Source: an uncultured Lewinella sp. | GTDB taxonomy: Bacteria > Bacteroidota > Bacteroidia > Chitinophagales > Saprospiraceae | Direction: 5' to 3' | Assembly: GCA_937873655.1 (NCBI GenBank) | Contig: CALMYQ010000224.1 | Location: forward strand, 25,192-89,191 | DNA: 64,000 nt | Part shown: piece after piece, positions 35,619 through 44,437 of the stretch | Position numbering within the stretch: position 1 is the stretch's first letter | Layout: each line of letters starts with the position of its first letter | Notes under the pieces: model-generated | What the model was told of the DNA's origin: nothing | Database searches by the model: none | What the model saw: the letters and a program-made list of their open reading frames with translations, nothing else | Translations under genes and position numbers: made by a program

Positions 35619-36791
35619 TCAGCACTGCTCCGCATATTTATACCAGCCGCCGGTATTGATCATGACCACAGAATCGTCGGCGCGGATCCAACCGGTTTCC
35701 GCCAGCTTCCCGGTTGCAGCCCAGACAGCGGCGCCTTCGGGAGAAAGCAGTATTCCTTCCCGGGATGCGGCTTCGGAAACAGCGGCCAGGATCTCTTCAT
35801 CGGTGACCGTGAGGGCGGTTCCGCGGCTTCGGTAAAGGATATCCAGTATTAACTCATCGCCGAATGCGGCAGGCACCCGCAGGCCGTTGGCGACGGTTTC
35901 TCCGGGGTGTTCAATCGGGGCGGCATTCGGCAAGCCTTTCTGGAATGCCCGGACGATCGGCGCGCAGGCGGCAGTTTGTACGACAGCCATACGCGGTCTC
36001 CGGGATCCCATCCAGCCCAGTTTTTCCATTTCGTCAAATGCTTTCCAGATACCGATAAGCCCGGTTCCGCCACCAGTGGGGTAAACGATCACATCGGGGC
36101 ATTGCCAGTCCAGTTGTTCGGCGATCTCGTACCCCATCGTCTTTTTGCCCTCCAACCGGAAAGGTTCTTTGAGGGTCGAGATATCGAACCATCCCGGCGA
36201 CCAGGTCTCGCGCATTTTCCGGGCGCAATCCCCTATAGTGCCGTCTACAACCGTCACTTCGGCGCCGAAATATTCGCATTCCCGTCGAAAAATATCGGGG
36301 GTGAGTCGAGGCATGAAAACGTGGGCCTCCAGGCCGGCCCTGCCACAGTAGGCGCTCAGTGCGCCACCAGCATTCCCCGCCGTGGGGATAGCGCAAGCCT
36401 TTACACCCAGTTCCCGCGCTTTTGACACCGCCATTGCCAGTCCGCGGGCCTTGAACGAACCCGTCGGGTTCAGCGCTTCGTCCTTCAACCAGAGTTGCTG
36501 AACCCGGCGGCGCTTCCCGGTTTCCGGCAGCCGGATCAGCGGCGTCCCGCCTTCGCCCAGGGAGATTTTGTGCCGGTCGGATTCCAGCGGCAAGAGCTCG
36601 CGGTATCGCCACATATCAAACGGGCGATCCCGGAGTCTCGCTCTTTCCAGACCGGCTTCCAGGTCGTATTGCGCCAGCAGGGGTTTTCCGGCTTTTGAAA
36701 AGGTTTGAAGGTCGTCCTTCCGGTAAGTATCGTGTTTTTTTGAACAAATGAGATGCGTGTACAGCGTTTTGACAGCAGTGAGCGTTTCCAT
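35619..36791 (-). CDS. thrC: Threonine synthase-like PLP enzyme
   Basis: This fold-type II PLP enzyme has about 390 residues. The Schiff-base Lys lies in NPTGSFKARG, the substrate loop is TAGNAGGALSAYCG, and the phosphate-binding loop is YPTGGGTGL. Threonine synthase converts O-phosphohomoserine to threonine. In relatives the N-terminal region carries a four-Cys zinc knuckle. Here only the first Cys of CSKKHDTYRKDD is kept and the AGKPLLAQYDLE segment follows, so the zinc site seems lost. I start at Met-Glu-Thr-Leu (36791); the frame is open to 36935 but the extra residues are not family-like. It is divergent from an AraC regulator. No thrA or thrB is adjacent, so another beta/gamma-replacement activity is possible. 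Confidence 0.8.
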   Translation of the reverse strand: METLTAVKTLYTHLICSKKHDTYRKDDLQTFSKAGKPLLAQYDLEAGLERARLRDRPFDMWRYRELLPLESDRHKISLGEGGTPLIRLPETGKRRRVQQLWLKDEALNPTGSFKARGLAMAVSKARELGVKACAIPTAGNAGGALSAYCGRAGLEAHVFMPRLTPDIFRRECEYFGAEVTVVDGTIGDCARKMRETWSPGWFDISTLKEPFRLEGKKTMGYEIAEQLDWQCPDVIVYPTGGGTGLIGIWKAFDEMEKLGWMGSRRPRMAVVQTAACAPIVRAFQKGLPNAAPIEHPGETVANGLRVPAAFGDELILDILYRSRGTALTVTDEEILAAVSEAASREGILLSPEGAAVWAATGKLAETGWIRADDSVVMINTGGWYKYAEQC

Positions 36792-36941
36792 AATAGGCAT
36801 TTGATTTTTCTGTTCAATTTGCACCAATCCCTGCTGCTTGTCTCTTACAATATTGGCCTTTTCCAATGAAAAATTGCCCTGCGCCGGAAACACCTGCCTT
36901 TCAACCTGATCTGCCTTAAAATTGATACATCCCAATTGATT

Positions 36942-37802
36942 ATGAAAGCGTCGCTGTACAAGATTTTACCCAACGATCAATGTTCTTTTCAGGTAAACGA
37001 CCGGGATCAGAACGATCATTATGACACCTTGCATTACCATCAGGAATACCAGCTCAGCCTGATTGTGGAAGGCGAAGGGGATTGTGCCGTAGGAGAGGCC
37101 GTGGATCAGTTTCAGAAAGGAGATGTTTTTCTGATCGGCCCCAATGTTCCTCATGCGTTTCGAACGGAAGATTCACGAACCCGTTACCGGATCCTTTCTT
37201 TCTTTTTTCAGGAAACCGGATTCGGCAAGGACTTCTTCAATTTGCCGGAATTGCTCCCGGTGAAAAACATGCTGGAAGAAAGTGCGAGGGGGGTCAAAAT
37301 CGGGTCGGAATACGTTAAAAAACTGCAAACCGATCTCATTGAAATACTGGAATTGACCGGCATAATGCGATTGATGAAGTTTCTGCAGGCGCTTGCAGAT
37401 ATGGCCTTACACACTGAACGGCGCATTCTTTCGGCCGTTGTCTGCCACACATCAACCAGTTCTTCGCTGCACCACCGGCTGAATGCGATCTTCCAGTATA
37501 TATCCGATAATTTCGACCGGCCGATCAGTCTGGACGAGGCGGCGGGCGTGGCCAACCTGAGCAAATACGCCTTCTGCCGCTATTTTAAAAAATATACCCG
37601 CCAAAGTTTTGTTGATTACCTCAACCAGTTCAGGGTGAACGTTGCCTGCCGGCTGCTCAAAAAAAGCGCCTGTTCGATCATCCAGATCAGTCTGCTTTCC
37701 GGCTTCAACAACCTGTCGAATTTCAACCGCCACTTCAAGCGGGTCATGGATTGCACCCCGACGGAATACCGCGATCGCTTTTTCAGCCTCTCCGCCGGAT
37801 AA
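36942..37802 (+). CDS. AraC-family transcriptional regulator
   Basis: This 286-residue regulator has an N-terminal cupin-like sensing domain (about 10-110: HYHQEYQLSLIVEGEGDC ... GDVFLIGPNVPHAF) and a C-terminal double helix-turn-helix (about 185-285: ISLDEAAGVANLSKYAFCRYFKKYT ... IIQISLLSGFNNLSNFNRHFKRV). Cupin-AraC proteins of this type commonly sense sugars or small ligands. It is divergent from the threonine-synthase-like gene across a 150-base region, so it may regulate that gene or itself. The ATG at 36942 follows a TTG in the same frame. It ends just before a hairpin shared with the SprB-repeat gene. Confidence 0.92.
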   Translation: MKASLYKILPNDQCSFQVNDRDQNDHYDTLHYHQEYQLSLIVEGEGDCAVGEAVDQFQKGDVFLIGPNVPHAFRTEDSRTRYRILSFFFQETGFGKDFFNLPELLPVKNMLEESARGVKIGSEYVKKLQTDLIEILELTGIMRLMKFLQALADMALHTERRILSAVVCHTSTSSSLHHRLNAIFQYISDNFDRPISLDEAAGVANLSKYAFCRYFKKYTRQSFVDYLNQFRVNVACRLLKKSACSIIQISLLSGFNNLSNFNRHFKRVMDCTPTEYRDRFFSLSAG

Positions 37803-37818
37803 ACCCGGGCAAAAGCAA

Positions 37819-37855
37819 GCGGGCCGGAATCAACTGATATGATCCCGGCCCGCTG
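37819..37855. terminator. Bidirectional terminator-like hairpin between convergent genes
   Basis: Perfect 10-bp GC-rich arms AGCGGGCCGG and CCGGCCCGCT with a 17-base loop lie between the araC stop and the stop of the SprB-repeat gene. The T tails are weak on both sides. Confidence 0.6.
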
Positions 37856-37879
37856 CTGTTGCGCTATGTTAATTTGAGC

Positions 37880-40800
37880 TTACCACAACAAGGTCACATC
37901 CCCCCGGTAAACCAGGGTCACCCCGTCGAGGAAGGTCACTTCGATCAGGTATACGTAAACGCCCTCGTTGGCCCGCTTCCCGTTGATGGTGCCGTCCCAC
38001 AATTTCGAACCGCCTTCGCATACCGGCGGGATTTCGGTTTGTTGGTATACCATCCCGCCCCAGCGGTCGTAGATCCGGCAATAGTTGATGGACTGTACGC
38101 CCGTGCAGGCGAAAACGCGGAACTCATCGTTGAAATCGCCGTCGCCATCCGGGTGGAAGCCGTTGGGGATATAGACGTTGCGGTTGGCATCCAGTTCGAT
38201 GAAGATCTTGGCCGTAGCGGTACAGCCGTCCGGATTCGTGACCGTCAGGGTGTATTCCTGGCTGGAGAACGGCTTGATGGTGATATCCTGCGACATGACG
38301 CCGTTGAGGATATAGTCTTCCGGCGTCCAATCGTAGGTATAGGTGCCGAACGGCGAAACGACCGGATTAACCGTTGTACTGTCTCCCAGCTCTACCACCC
38401 GGGAATCATCCATGGCAATGATGATCTCTGCCGGTTGCGGGATATCGATGCTGGCGTCCTGGTGACAACCCGCAGGGTCTTCCACCGTTATGATATGGGA
38501 CTGGCCGAAAACCGTTGCCGGCTGGTTGGCGGGCAGGAACAGGCCGTTATTGTCTACCGAATAGCTGTAATCCAGAAAGGCCATGCCGGCGCCGCCGTAG
38601 ATGGTGTCGATCGTGATCAGGCCTGGGTCGCCGAAACAGATCGGCGGTACAGGCTCACCGAGGACCACCACGATCGGAGCGGGTTCGTTGATGGTATAAC
38701 TTACCTCGTCCTCGCAACCTTTGATGTCCGTAACCGTTACGGCGTAGGTACCTGCGGGCAGGTTGGCCGCGATCGGGGAGTTGGCCGGCGCTACGCCGTT
38801 GGACCAGTTGAACGGATTGGCGCCCAGGCCGTTTCCGCCGCTTTCCACCACGACGATCACCCCGTCGTTATCGCCTGCGCAACTGACGGTAGGCGTCGTT
38901 TCCGCCTGGTCGATGGTCACGATAAATTCTTCGGGTTGCGCGATCTGAACGGTTTGCTGGCGGTTACAGCCGTTGTCGTCGGTCAGTACCACATCATAGG
39001 AGCCCGCGCCCAGGTCGTTGCGGGTCGGGCCCGTCGGACCGCCTGCCCATTGGTAGTTGTAAGGCGCCGTACCACCGGTGGCGGAAAGCGATACCGTACC
39101 GTCGGTCAGGCCGAAGCAGGTAACGTTTTCGGTCGTCGCGGAGATAATGATGTCTTGCGGGCTGGCGACCTCAAATTCCATGATCTCGCCGCAAACCCCG
39201 TCTGACACGGTTACCGTCTGCATGCCGCGGCACAATTGATTGACGGCTGAGCTGGGCACACCGACTTCACTTTCGCCGGTCGACCAGTCATAGTTGAAAT
39301 TGGCAGTGGTTCCGTCGCTGTAAATAGCCGTTGCCGTTGCCTGGCCGTCACAGGTGGTATCATCGGGACAGCTTACGCCGGTCAGCGACTGGAGGTCGAT
39401 CACGATCCCGGGCGGGTCGGAAACCACCAGGTCATTGATGATCAGCGGCGTACAATTATTGGCATCCCTGACGATCACGCTGTAAGTCCCGGCAAAAAGT
39501 CCGGGCAGCGGGTTGAATGTACCGGGTTGGTTGGGCATAGTGCTCCAGGTATACTGGTAAGGCGGAGTTCCGCCGCTGATGAACAGGGCGATCTGGCCGT
39601 TACCTTGTCCGGGGCATTCCGGCGAGGTGATCCGGACGCTGTCCAATGCGAGGGGCAGCGGAGCCAGGACCAACGCCGTGTCGATCGTCACGCAGGCATT
39701 TTCCGCCGTTACGGTAACGATATATTCTCCGGGGGCCAGGTTGGAAATCGTTGAAGTCTGATCGCCCGTATTCCAATTATAACCGACGATCGGGGCACTG
39801 GTAGCCGTAGCCACGACGGTCAGCGTACCGTCCGTGTCTTCGGGGCAACTGACGGAATCGTCATCCAGTTGGGTAATGGCCGGGGGTACCGGCGCCAGGA
39901 TTTCGACATCCTGCGAGGTGGTACAATTGTTGGCGTCTGTGATATTTACGGTGTACATGCCCGCCGAAAGGCCGGCTGCAGCTGGATCGTTGAGGTTGGG
40001 GTCATGGCTCCAGGCGTAGTTATAGGGTTCCGTCCCGCCTGTTACGGCTATCGTCACGCTGCCGTCGTTGCCGACTGCGCAGGTTTCGTTACTTTGCTCG
40101 AAAATGGAGGCGGCCAACGGTTCGGGCTGATTGACCGTTATGGTGTCCATGATCTGGCAACCTGCTGCATCGGCATCCGTCATGGTAACGATATAAACGC
40201 CTGCCGGAAGGTCGGTCAGGTTGCTGCTGACGTTATCGTTTACCGGGGGTGTGGTGGAGTTGTTCCAGACGAAGGTATAGGGCAGATCCGCCGGTGCGCC
40301 TGCGGTATTTCCAACTGCAAGTATGGCGCCATCCGTACCGCCGTTACAGGATACGTCCGTTACCGAAGCATTGATGGTAAGCACTTTTTGAGCGGCAACC
40401 GTATAGGAATCCATAAATTCACATCCCCTTGAATCGGAAACGGTCACCGGGTATTCGCCGGGTTCGAGGGCGCTCACGGTAGCCGAGTTGGCGGTTACGG
40501 TGCCCAGGCCGCCGCCCCAGGTGAAGGTATAGGCTCCGTTGGCGGGCGTACCGCCGGAAGCGCTGATCGTAATGGCTCCGTCGCCGGCGCCTACGCAACT
40601 CGCTTCCGTTATGAAGGTATTCTGAGCCAATACGTTGAGCACCGCCGGTTGCGAAAGGGTGGTACTGGCCGATGCCGAGCATCCGTTCGCATCCGTGACG
40701 GTCACGCCGTAAAACCCGGAAGGTATATTATCCTGAACAGCCCCAGTGACGGTCGGGTTGTTCCATTTAAAGGTGAAGGGCGACAGGTCCGTTTGCATCA

Positions 40801-42526
40801 CCCCGGCCAGCAAAACCTGGGCTTCTACCCGCCCGTTGCTTTCGCCGTTGCACCTCGGGCTGGTGGGCACCAGGTCGACCCCGATCTCGGGCGCCGACAG
40901 GACTTCGATCGTATCGACCGCCATATTTTGCGGGTTGGCCATATCCGTAACCGTGATCTGGTAATTACCGGGCTGAAGGCCGCCGATGGTCATTGAACCG
41001 CCGGAAGCGCCGATAACAAATGGCCCCTGGTTGGGCAATGTCGGCGGCACGGTATTCCATTGGAACTGATAGGGCGCCGTGCCGTCGGCCAGCGTGACGG
41101 TAAAGGAACCGTCGATGGCGTCGGGGCAGCTCAGGCTATCCTGTTCCACCAGAAAGAACAGTACCTGATCGGATACGATCACTTTGCCGCCTTCTACAAC
41201 TACTCCATAGCTGAACGGTTCAGGCGTGGAGGGATCTCCTACTTCTATCGGGGTGATATTGCCGGTCATGGCAATGGGGCTGACATCCCCCAACTGACCG
41301 ATCACATTGAAGCAGAGCTGAAACAGGACCGTACCGTCGGGCAATGTAACCCCGTTGGGACCCAGGTTCGGATCCGTCCAGGAGAAGGTCAGCATGCCCG
41401 GCGAAACTTCCGTGTACAAACCGGTCAGGTTGCCGAGTGCCAGGTTGGCGTTCTGGATATCGATGAAGTCAATTACGGTCGGATCCCACTCGATGGTAAA
41501 CTGCATGGTGGAAACCCGGTCAAAATCTTTAACGGTAATATCAAGGCACTCCTGCTGGCCCGGTGAAACGTTCTCCAGCGGAAAAACGAAGGTGACCGCC
41601 TGGCAGGATCCCATGTCCATTGAGAAAGTGAAATCGCAGCTCGTACCGTCGGAAACGGTAATGTTATACACGCCCGGCTGGGGTACGCTGAATACCACCA
41701 TGTCGTTGTGGTTGGGGGTAGAAGAGGTAACGGTCCCTTTGATGTCCGGATTGGTGGAAAGCGATATGTCCACTGAATACTCTTCCAATGACGACCATTC
41801 GGGCAAGCCGCCGGTCACGCGGAAGGTACCTTCGCATCCGGTGGGGCTGGCGGTAACCGCCTGGTCCGTGGCATTGATGGGCGTGAGGTATACAACGGCA
41901 AAGGATTCGGCGGTACTGACGTCCACGCAGGGGCCTGAAGGTCCGCCCATGCCGTCGTTCTCGTATCCTTGGGTTGAGAAGACGTCGATGGTGATCGGGG
42001 CCAGCCAGAGCGTGGTCGGCACCAGGTTACCGTTGTTAAAGGAAGTCTGCACCTGGCCGTTATTGACGAGGGTGATATTCCCATTGGCGTTTTGCGAGAT
42101 CACCCACATGCCGAGCGTCTGCGGTATCATCGTCCCATCGGGCAAGACCAGCGGCGAAGTGTGGTTGAGGCAGCCGTCCGTCAGGATGGTGGCCAGGTTG
42201 GGGCCCGTAATCGTCGGCTTGCAGTCATATACCGCATACCCGACCCCCGGAGGCGTATTGGGGTTGGGATCTCCCATCAGGCTGGCATCACCGTTGTGGA
42301 TAATGGGCAATTGGTCGCCGAAACACAGGAAGATCGTATCCGGCTGAATGTCGTTGCTCTGACCGTTAAAGGCGCCGAAATGGATGGTACCGGCGTCATT
42401 GCAGTCCATTTTTTCGGGGTTCGGTGGTCCGATCTCACCGGAGACCTGAATGTTCCTGAAGGTTTGGGCATGAGCCGAGACGGCCAGGATTCCCAGTAGG
42501 ACAATCAGTCGAAAACTCTTGTTCAT
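37880..42526 (-). CDS. Giant SprB-repeat adhesin-like protein with gliding-motility C-terminal (T9SS type B) domain
   Basis: This secreted protein has about 1548 residues. It starts at the Met-Asn-Lys-Ser of the signal peptide (42526), in preference to codons further upstream. After an N-terminal region unique to this protein, residues about 330-450 resemble a cohesin-like beta-sandwich (LDITVKDFDRVSTMQFTIEWDP ... DGTVLFQLCFNV). A long array of about a dozen SprB repeats of roughly 75-95 residues follows, each with a core like GTAPYNYQW ... L-GSYDVVLTD-NGC. The end (VYIPNGFHPDGDGDFNDEF ... GVYVYLIEV) is the gliding-motility-associated type B sorting domain. SprB-like proteins are surface adhesins moved by the gliding machinery or anchored on the surface. 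Confidence 0.92.
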   Translation of the reverse strand: MNKSFRLIVLLGILAVSAHAQTFRNIQVSGEIGPPNPEKMDCNDAGTIHFGAFNGQSNDIQPDTIFLCFGDQLPIIHNGDASLMGDPNPNTPPGVGYAVYDCKPTITGPNLATILTDGCLNHTSPLVLPDGTMIPQTLGMWVISQNANGNITLVNNGQVQTSFNNGNLVPTTLWLAPITIDVFSTQGYENDGMGGPSGPCVDVSTAESFAVVYLTPINATDQAVTASPTGCEGTFRVTGGLPEWSSLEEYSVDISLSTNPDIKGTVTSSTPNHNDMVVFSVPQPGVYNITVSDGTSCDFTFSMDMGSCQAVTFVFPLENVSPGQQECLDITVKDFDRVSTMQFTIEWDPTVIDFIDIQNANLALGNLTGLYTEVSPGMLTFSWTDPNLGPNGVTLPDGTVLFQLCFNVIGQLGDVSPIAMTGNITPIEVGDPSTPEPFSYGVVVEGGKVIVSDQVLFFLVEQDSLSCPDAIDGSFTVTLADGTAPYQFQWNTVPPTLPNQGPFVIGASGGSMTIGGLQPGNYQITVTDMANPQNMAVDTIEVLSAPEIGVDLVPTSPRCNGESNGRVEAQVLLAGVMQTDLSPFTFKWNNPTVTGAVQDNIPSGFYGVTVTDANGCSASASTTLSQPAVLNVLAQNTFITEASCVGAGDGAITISASGGTPANGAYTFTWGGGLGTVTANSATVSALEPGEYPVTVSDSRGCEFMDSYTVAAQKVLTINASVTDVSCNGGTDGAILAVGNTAGAPADLPYTFVWNNSTTPPVNDNVSSNLTDLPAGVYIVTMTDADAAGCQIMDTITVNQPEPLAASIFEQSNETCAVGNDGSVTIAVTGGTEPYNYAWSHDPNLNDPAAAGLSAGMYTVNITDANNCTTSQDVEILAPVPPAITQLDDDSVSCPEDTDGTLTVVATATSAPIVGYNWNTGDQTSTISNLAPGEYIVTVTAENACVTIDTALVLAPLPLALDSVRITSPECPGQGNGQIALFISGGTPPYQYTWSTMPNQPGTFNPLPGLFAGTYSVIVRDANNCTPLIINDLVVSDPPGIVIDLQSLTGVSCPDDTTCDGQATATAIYSDGTTANFNYDWSTGESEVGVPSSAVNQLCRGMQTVTVSDGVCGEIMEFEVASPQDIIISATTENVTCFGLTDGTVSLSATGGTAPYNYQWAGGPTGPTRNDLGAGSYDVVLTDDNGCNRQQTVQIAQPEEFIVTIDQAETTPTVSCAGDNDGVIVVVESGGNGLGANPFNWSNGVAPANSPIAANLPAGTYAVTVTDIKGCEDEVSYTINEPAPIVVVLGEPVPPICFGDPGLITIDTIYGGAGMAFLDYSYSVDNNGLFLPANQPATVFGQSHIITVEDPAGCHQDASIDIPQPAEIIIAMDDSRVVELGDSTTVNPVVSPFGTYTYDWTPEDYILNGVMSQDITIKPFSSQEYTLTVTNPDGCTATAKIFIELDANRNVYIPNGFHPDGDGDFNDEFRVFACTGVQSINYCRIYDRWGGMVYQQTEIPPVCEGGSKLWDGTINGKRANEGVYVYLIEVTFLDGVTLVYRGDVTLLW

Positions 42527-42657
42527 CATTGGATGTATGCTTAAGGGATTGAATTGTAAGTCTTTATAGATAGTTGGCAAATTCATTGCATTTCTCTGGT
42601 CAGCTATTACAAGGATGCGATCAGATCCGTATTCGCTGCCTGTGTTGAAAGAAGGTG

Positions 42658-42665
42658 CAAAGTTA
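42658..42665 (-). promoter_or_regulatory. -7 box for the SprB-repeat gene
   Basis: On the minus strand this is TAACTTTG, an exact TAnnTTTG match, predicting a 5' leader of about 125 bases before the ATG at 42526. Confidence 0.5.
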
Positions 42666-42830
42666 TGCCCTCCATAACGGTAAATAATAAAATATTCGTA
42701 TTTTTTTCTACACTTGGGATGGGGCCTCTGTTCCGGGCGGAGTAGTTGTTCGGTTTTATTCAGCAGGTAATGTTTGAAAAGGAACAGCGGCTATTGAAAC
42801 GAATAAAGGGGTGGGAAAATTATATGGATT

Positions 42831-42924
42831 AGTCGTAAGTCAGGAGTCGTAAGTCAGGAGTCGTAAGTCAGGAGTCGTAAGTCAGGAGTCGTAAGTCGGG
42901 AGTCGTAAGTCGGGAGTCGTAAGT
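42831..42924. repeat. Tandem repeat, 14-bp unit, about 6.7 copies
   Basis: The unit is AGTCGTAAGTCAGG, with later copies reading AGTCGTAAGTCGGG. Copies begin at 42831, 42845, 42859, 42873, 42887, 42901 and (partial) 42915. Confidence 0.95.
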
Positions 42925-42925
42925 A

Positions 42926-42947
42926 GCGACGGAAAATTTTCCGTCGC
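42926..42947. repeat. Perfect 22-bp palindrome abutting the tandem repeat
   Basis: The 11-base half GCGACGGAAAA is followed directly by its reverse complement with no spacer. It lies 1 base after the 14-bp array. It could be a protein-binding dyad or a hairpin with no obvious T tract. Confidence 0.8.
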
Positions 42948-43039
42948 AATGACCGGGCGCCGGTTTGGGCTGCACCCGACCACGCGACAAAGCTAAAAGA
43001 AGTAATCCAGCGAAAGGAATATCAAAACCGGATTGGGAA

Positions 43040-43420
43040 TCATCGCCCGGTCGAAGAGATGGTTTTCAATTGAGAGGATTCCGGATTGATCAGAAAATAG
43101 AACCCGACAGCGCCGGCGGCATAAAAAACGACATCCATCCAATCAGCAGTAAAGCCCGCGGACAGCTTCGGGAAAACGACCTCGAATACAAAAGAAAGGA
43201 AAAGCCAGGCGGAAAAAACCTCAAACCCGGAAAATCTGTCCAATTTCCAGCGGGCCTGCCGCTCAACCTGCCAAATTCCCATAAGTATAGGGAAACACAA
43301 CAGGTTATCCAGGTAGCTGTCCGCCCAGCCGATCTGCAGACCCAGTCCTTTCTGGCTGATCTGGTGCAGCGCAAAAAGGGAGACGGACAACAGGAAAAAG
43401 GGATTGCGCAAAGTTCTCAT
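43040..43420 (-). CDS. Small integral membrane protein
   Basis: This 126-residue hydrophobic protein is predicted to have three or four transmembrane helices (about 5-22, 36-52, 65-85 and 95-112) and a short hydrophilic tail. Its size and pattern (PFFLLSVSLFALHQISQKGLGLQI ... SYLDNLLCFPILMG) resemble a Bacteroidota protein often labelled 'magnesium citrate secondary transporter'. That name is not well supported for such a small protein and I do not adopt it. It begins 3 bases after the stop codon of the 79-residue membrane protein gene, so the two are translated from one transcript. Confidence 0.75.
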   Translation of the reverse strand: MRTLRNPFFLLSVSLFALHQISQKGLGLQIGWADSYLDNLLCFPILMGIWQVERQARWKLDRFSGFEVFSAWLFLSFVFEVVFPKLSAGFTADWMDVVFYAAGAVGFYFLINPESSQLKTISSTGR

Positions 43421-43423
43421 GGT

Positions 43424-43663
43424 TCAAAAAACAGCTGCAAATGCGAATAAAAGACCTAAAACGACAAACGGCGACAGGATCAGCATAAAGATGATCCCCA
43501 CAAACCGGAAAACCAGTTTGTAGCCCATCATCCAGATGGGATCGTCATCCCGAAGTTCAACGTAGCGCAGGAAAGACTGGTACAACCTGCCGGTCCAATC
43601 CAGCATTTTGGCCGCGGGTTGGGGCTCTTCAGAACCATTGGTTTCATTCAGTCGGACTTTCAT
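43424..43663 (-). CDS. Small single-pass membrane protein, divergent from a TetR regulator
   Basis: This 79-residue protein has a hydrophilic N-terminal half (KVRLNETNGSEEPQPAAK, then aromatic residues near 24-35) and a strongly hydrophobic C-terminal half (FVGIIFMLILSPFVVLGLL). I take the ATG at 43663 over a TTG 6 bases upstream. It is the first gene of a two-gene operon and lies 111 bases from the divergent TetR gene. The intergenic region holds two dyads, so the regulator may control this operon. No named family is recognised. Confidence 0.7.
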   Translation of the reverse strand: MKVRLNETNGSEEPQPAAKMLDWTGRLYQSFLRYVELRDDDPIWMMGYKLVFRFVGIIFMLILSPFVVLGLLFAFAAVF

Positions 43664-43689
43664 GGTCAATTCTTTTGGTGTTATAATTT

Positions 43690-43740
43690 TAGTACAAATG
43701 TACTAGTTTTTATTAAAATTAGAACAAGCGACCTAATTTT
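43690..43740. promoter_or_regulatory. Two operator-like dyads between the membrane operon and the tetR-like gene
   Basis: TAGTAC-AAAT-GTACTA spans 43690-43705. AAAATTAG at 43715-43722 is repeated inverted as CTAATTTT at 43733-43740. Both lie in the divergent promoter region and are candidate TetR-family binding sites. Confidence 0.5.
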
Positions 43741-43774
43741 TTTGTTCCTTTGCTTCAAATCTGTCGACCAACTC

Positions 43775-44431
43775 TTGAAAACCAGGGACAAAATACTGGA
43801 AGAAGCACTGCGCCAGCTCAATGAAGAGGGCCTGGACAAGGTCAGCATACGGAGCATCGCCCAGGCGCTCGGCATCAGCCCGGGCAATCTGACCTACCAC
43901 TTCCGCAATGTGGACACGATCATTCAGGAGCTCTACCTCGAACTGGTACGCGAGCTGGATGCCGGCCTGCAAAGGATGGAAAATGCGACCACCGTATTGA
44001 CCACCCTTTTGGAATTGAGCGAGGACAATTTTTTCGTCTTTTGGAAATACCGCTTCATTCTGCTCGATTTCATCGCTATCACCCGGCGGAACACGGAAGT
44101 GCGCGACCATTTCCGGCAGCTCATCGCCCAACGGCATTTCCAGTTCAAATTCAGCATTGAACACATGATCGCCGAGGGCATCCTCAAGCCTGAGGAAGTA
44201 GAAGGCCAATACGACAAGCTCATCCTGCAGTCCATCATCCTGGGCAATGCCTGGATACCCGACGCGCATATCCACTTTGACGAGCGCAGCGATGCCGTCG
44301 TCCGGTTCTATTCCGATCTGTTCCTGGGCATGATCGTGCCTTATCTAACTGAAAAAGGACTGGCGGAATACCGGGCATGGCTGGATAAAAGGCCCAAACT
44401 CCGGTTCAAATCCTACCGGGCCGAATCATAA
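43775..44431 (+). CDS. TetR/AcrR-family transcriptional regulator
   Basis: This regulator has about 218 residues if it starts at the TTG at 43775 (Leu-Lys-Thr-Arg-Asp-Lys-Ile), which matches the usual TetR N terminus. The open frame extends upstream, but that part is AT-rich, overlaps the dyads and is not protein-like. No ATG is available before the helix-turn-helix. A near-consensus -7 word (TTCCTTTG) about 20 bases upstream suggests a very short leader. The DNA-binding domain is VSIRSIAQALGISPGNLTYHFRN. The ligand-binding domain is helical and rich in aromatic residues. It probably represses itself and the divergent membrane-protein operon. Confidence 0.85.
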   Translation: MKTRDKILEEALRQLNEEGLDKVSIRSIAQALGISPGNLTYHFRNVDTIIQELYLELVRELDAGLQRMENATTVLTTLLELSEDNFFVFWKYRFILLDFIAITRRNTEVRDHFRQLIAQRHFQFKFSIEHMIAEGILKPEEVEGQYDKLILQSIILGNAWIPDAHIHFDERSDAVVRFYSDLFLGMIVPYLTEKGLAEYRAWLDKRPKLRFKSYRAES

Positions 44432-44437
44432 TCCGGT

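Larger units (their letters stand above)
42527..43039. other. 513-base gap with promoter, 14-bp tandem repeat and palindrome; no gene seen
   Basis: Apart from the minus-strand -7 box at 42658-42665, the tandem array at 42831-42924 and the palindrome at 42926-42947, I see nothing. Frames on both strands here and into the next gene are not protein-like. Confidence 0.55.

Noticed and set aside
37859..39205. Long plus-strand frame opposite the SprB-repeat gene (448 codons)
   Set aside because: Shadow of the repeat-rich gene; composition is repetitive Val/Asp/Arg with no domain.
42965..43450. 161-codon plus-strand frame over the small membrane protein gene
   Set aside because: Low-complexity, hydrophilic and antisense to a clear membrane protein with a coupled neighbour.
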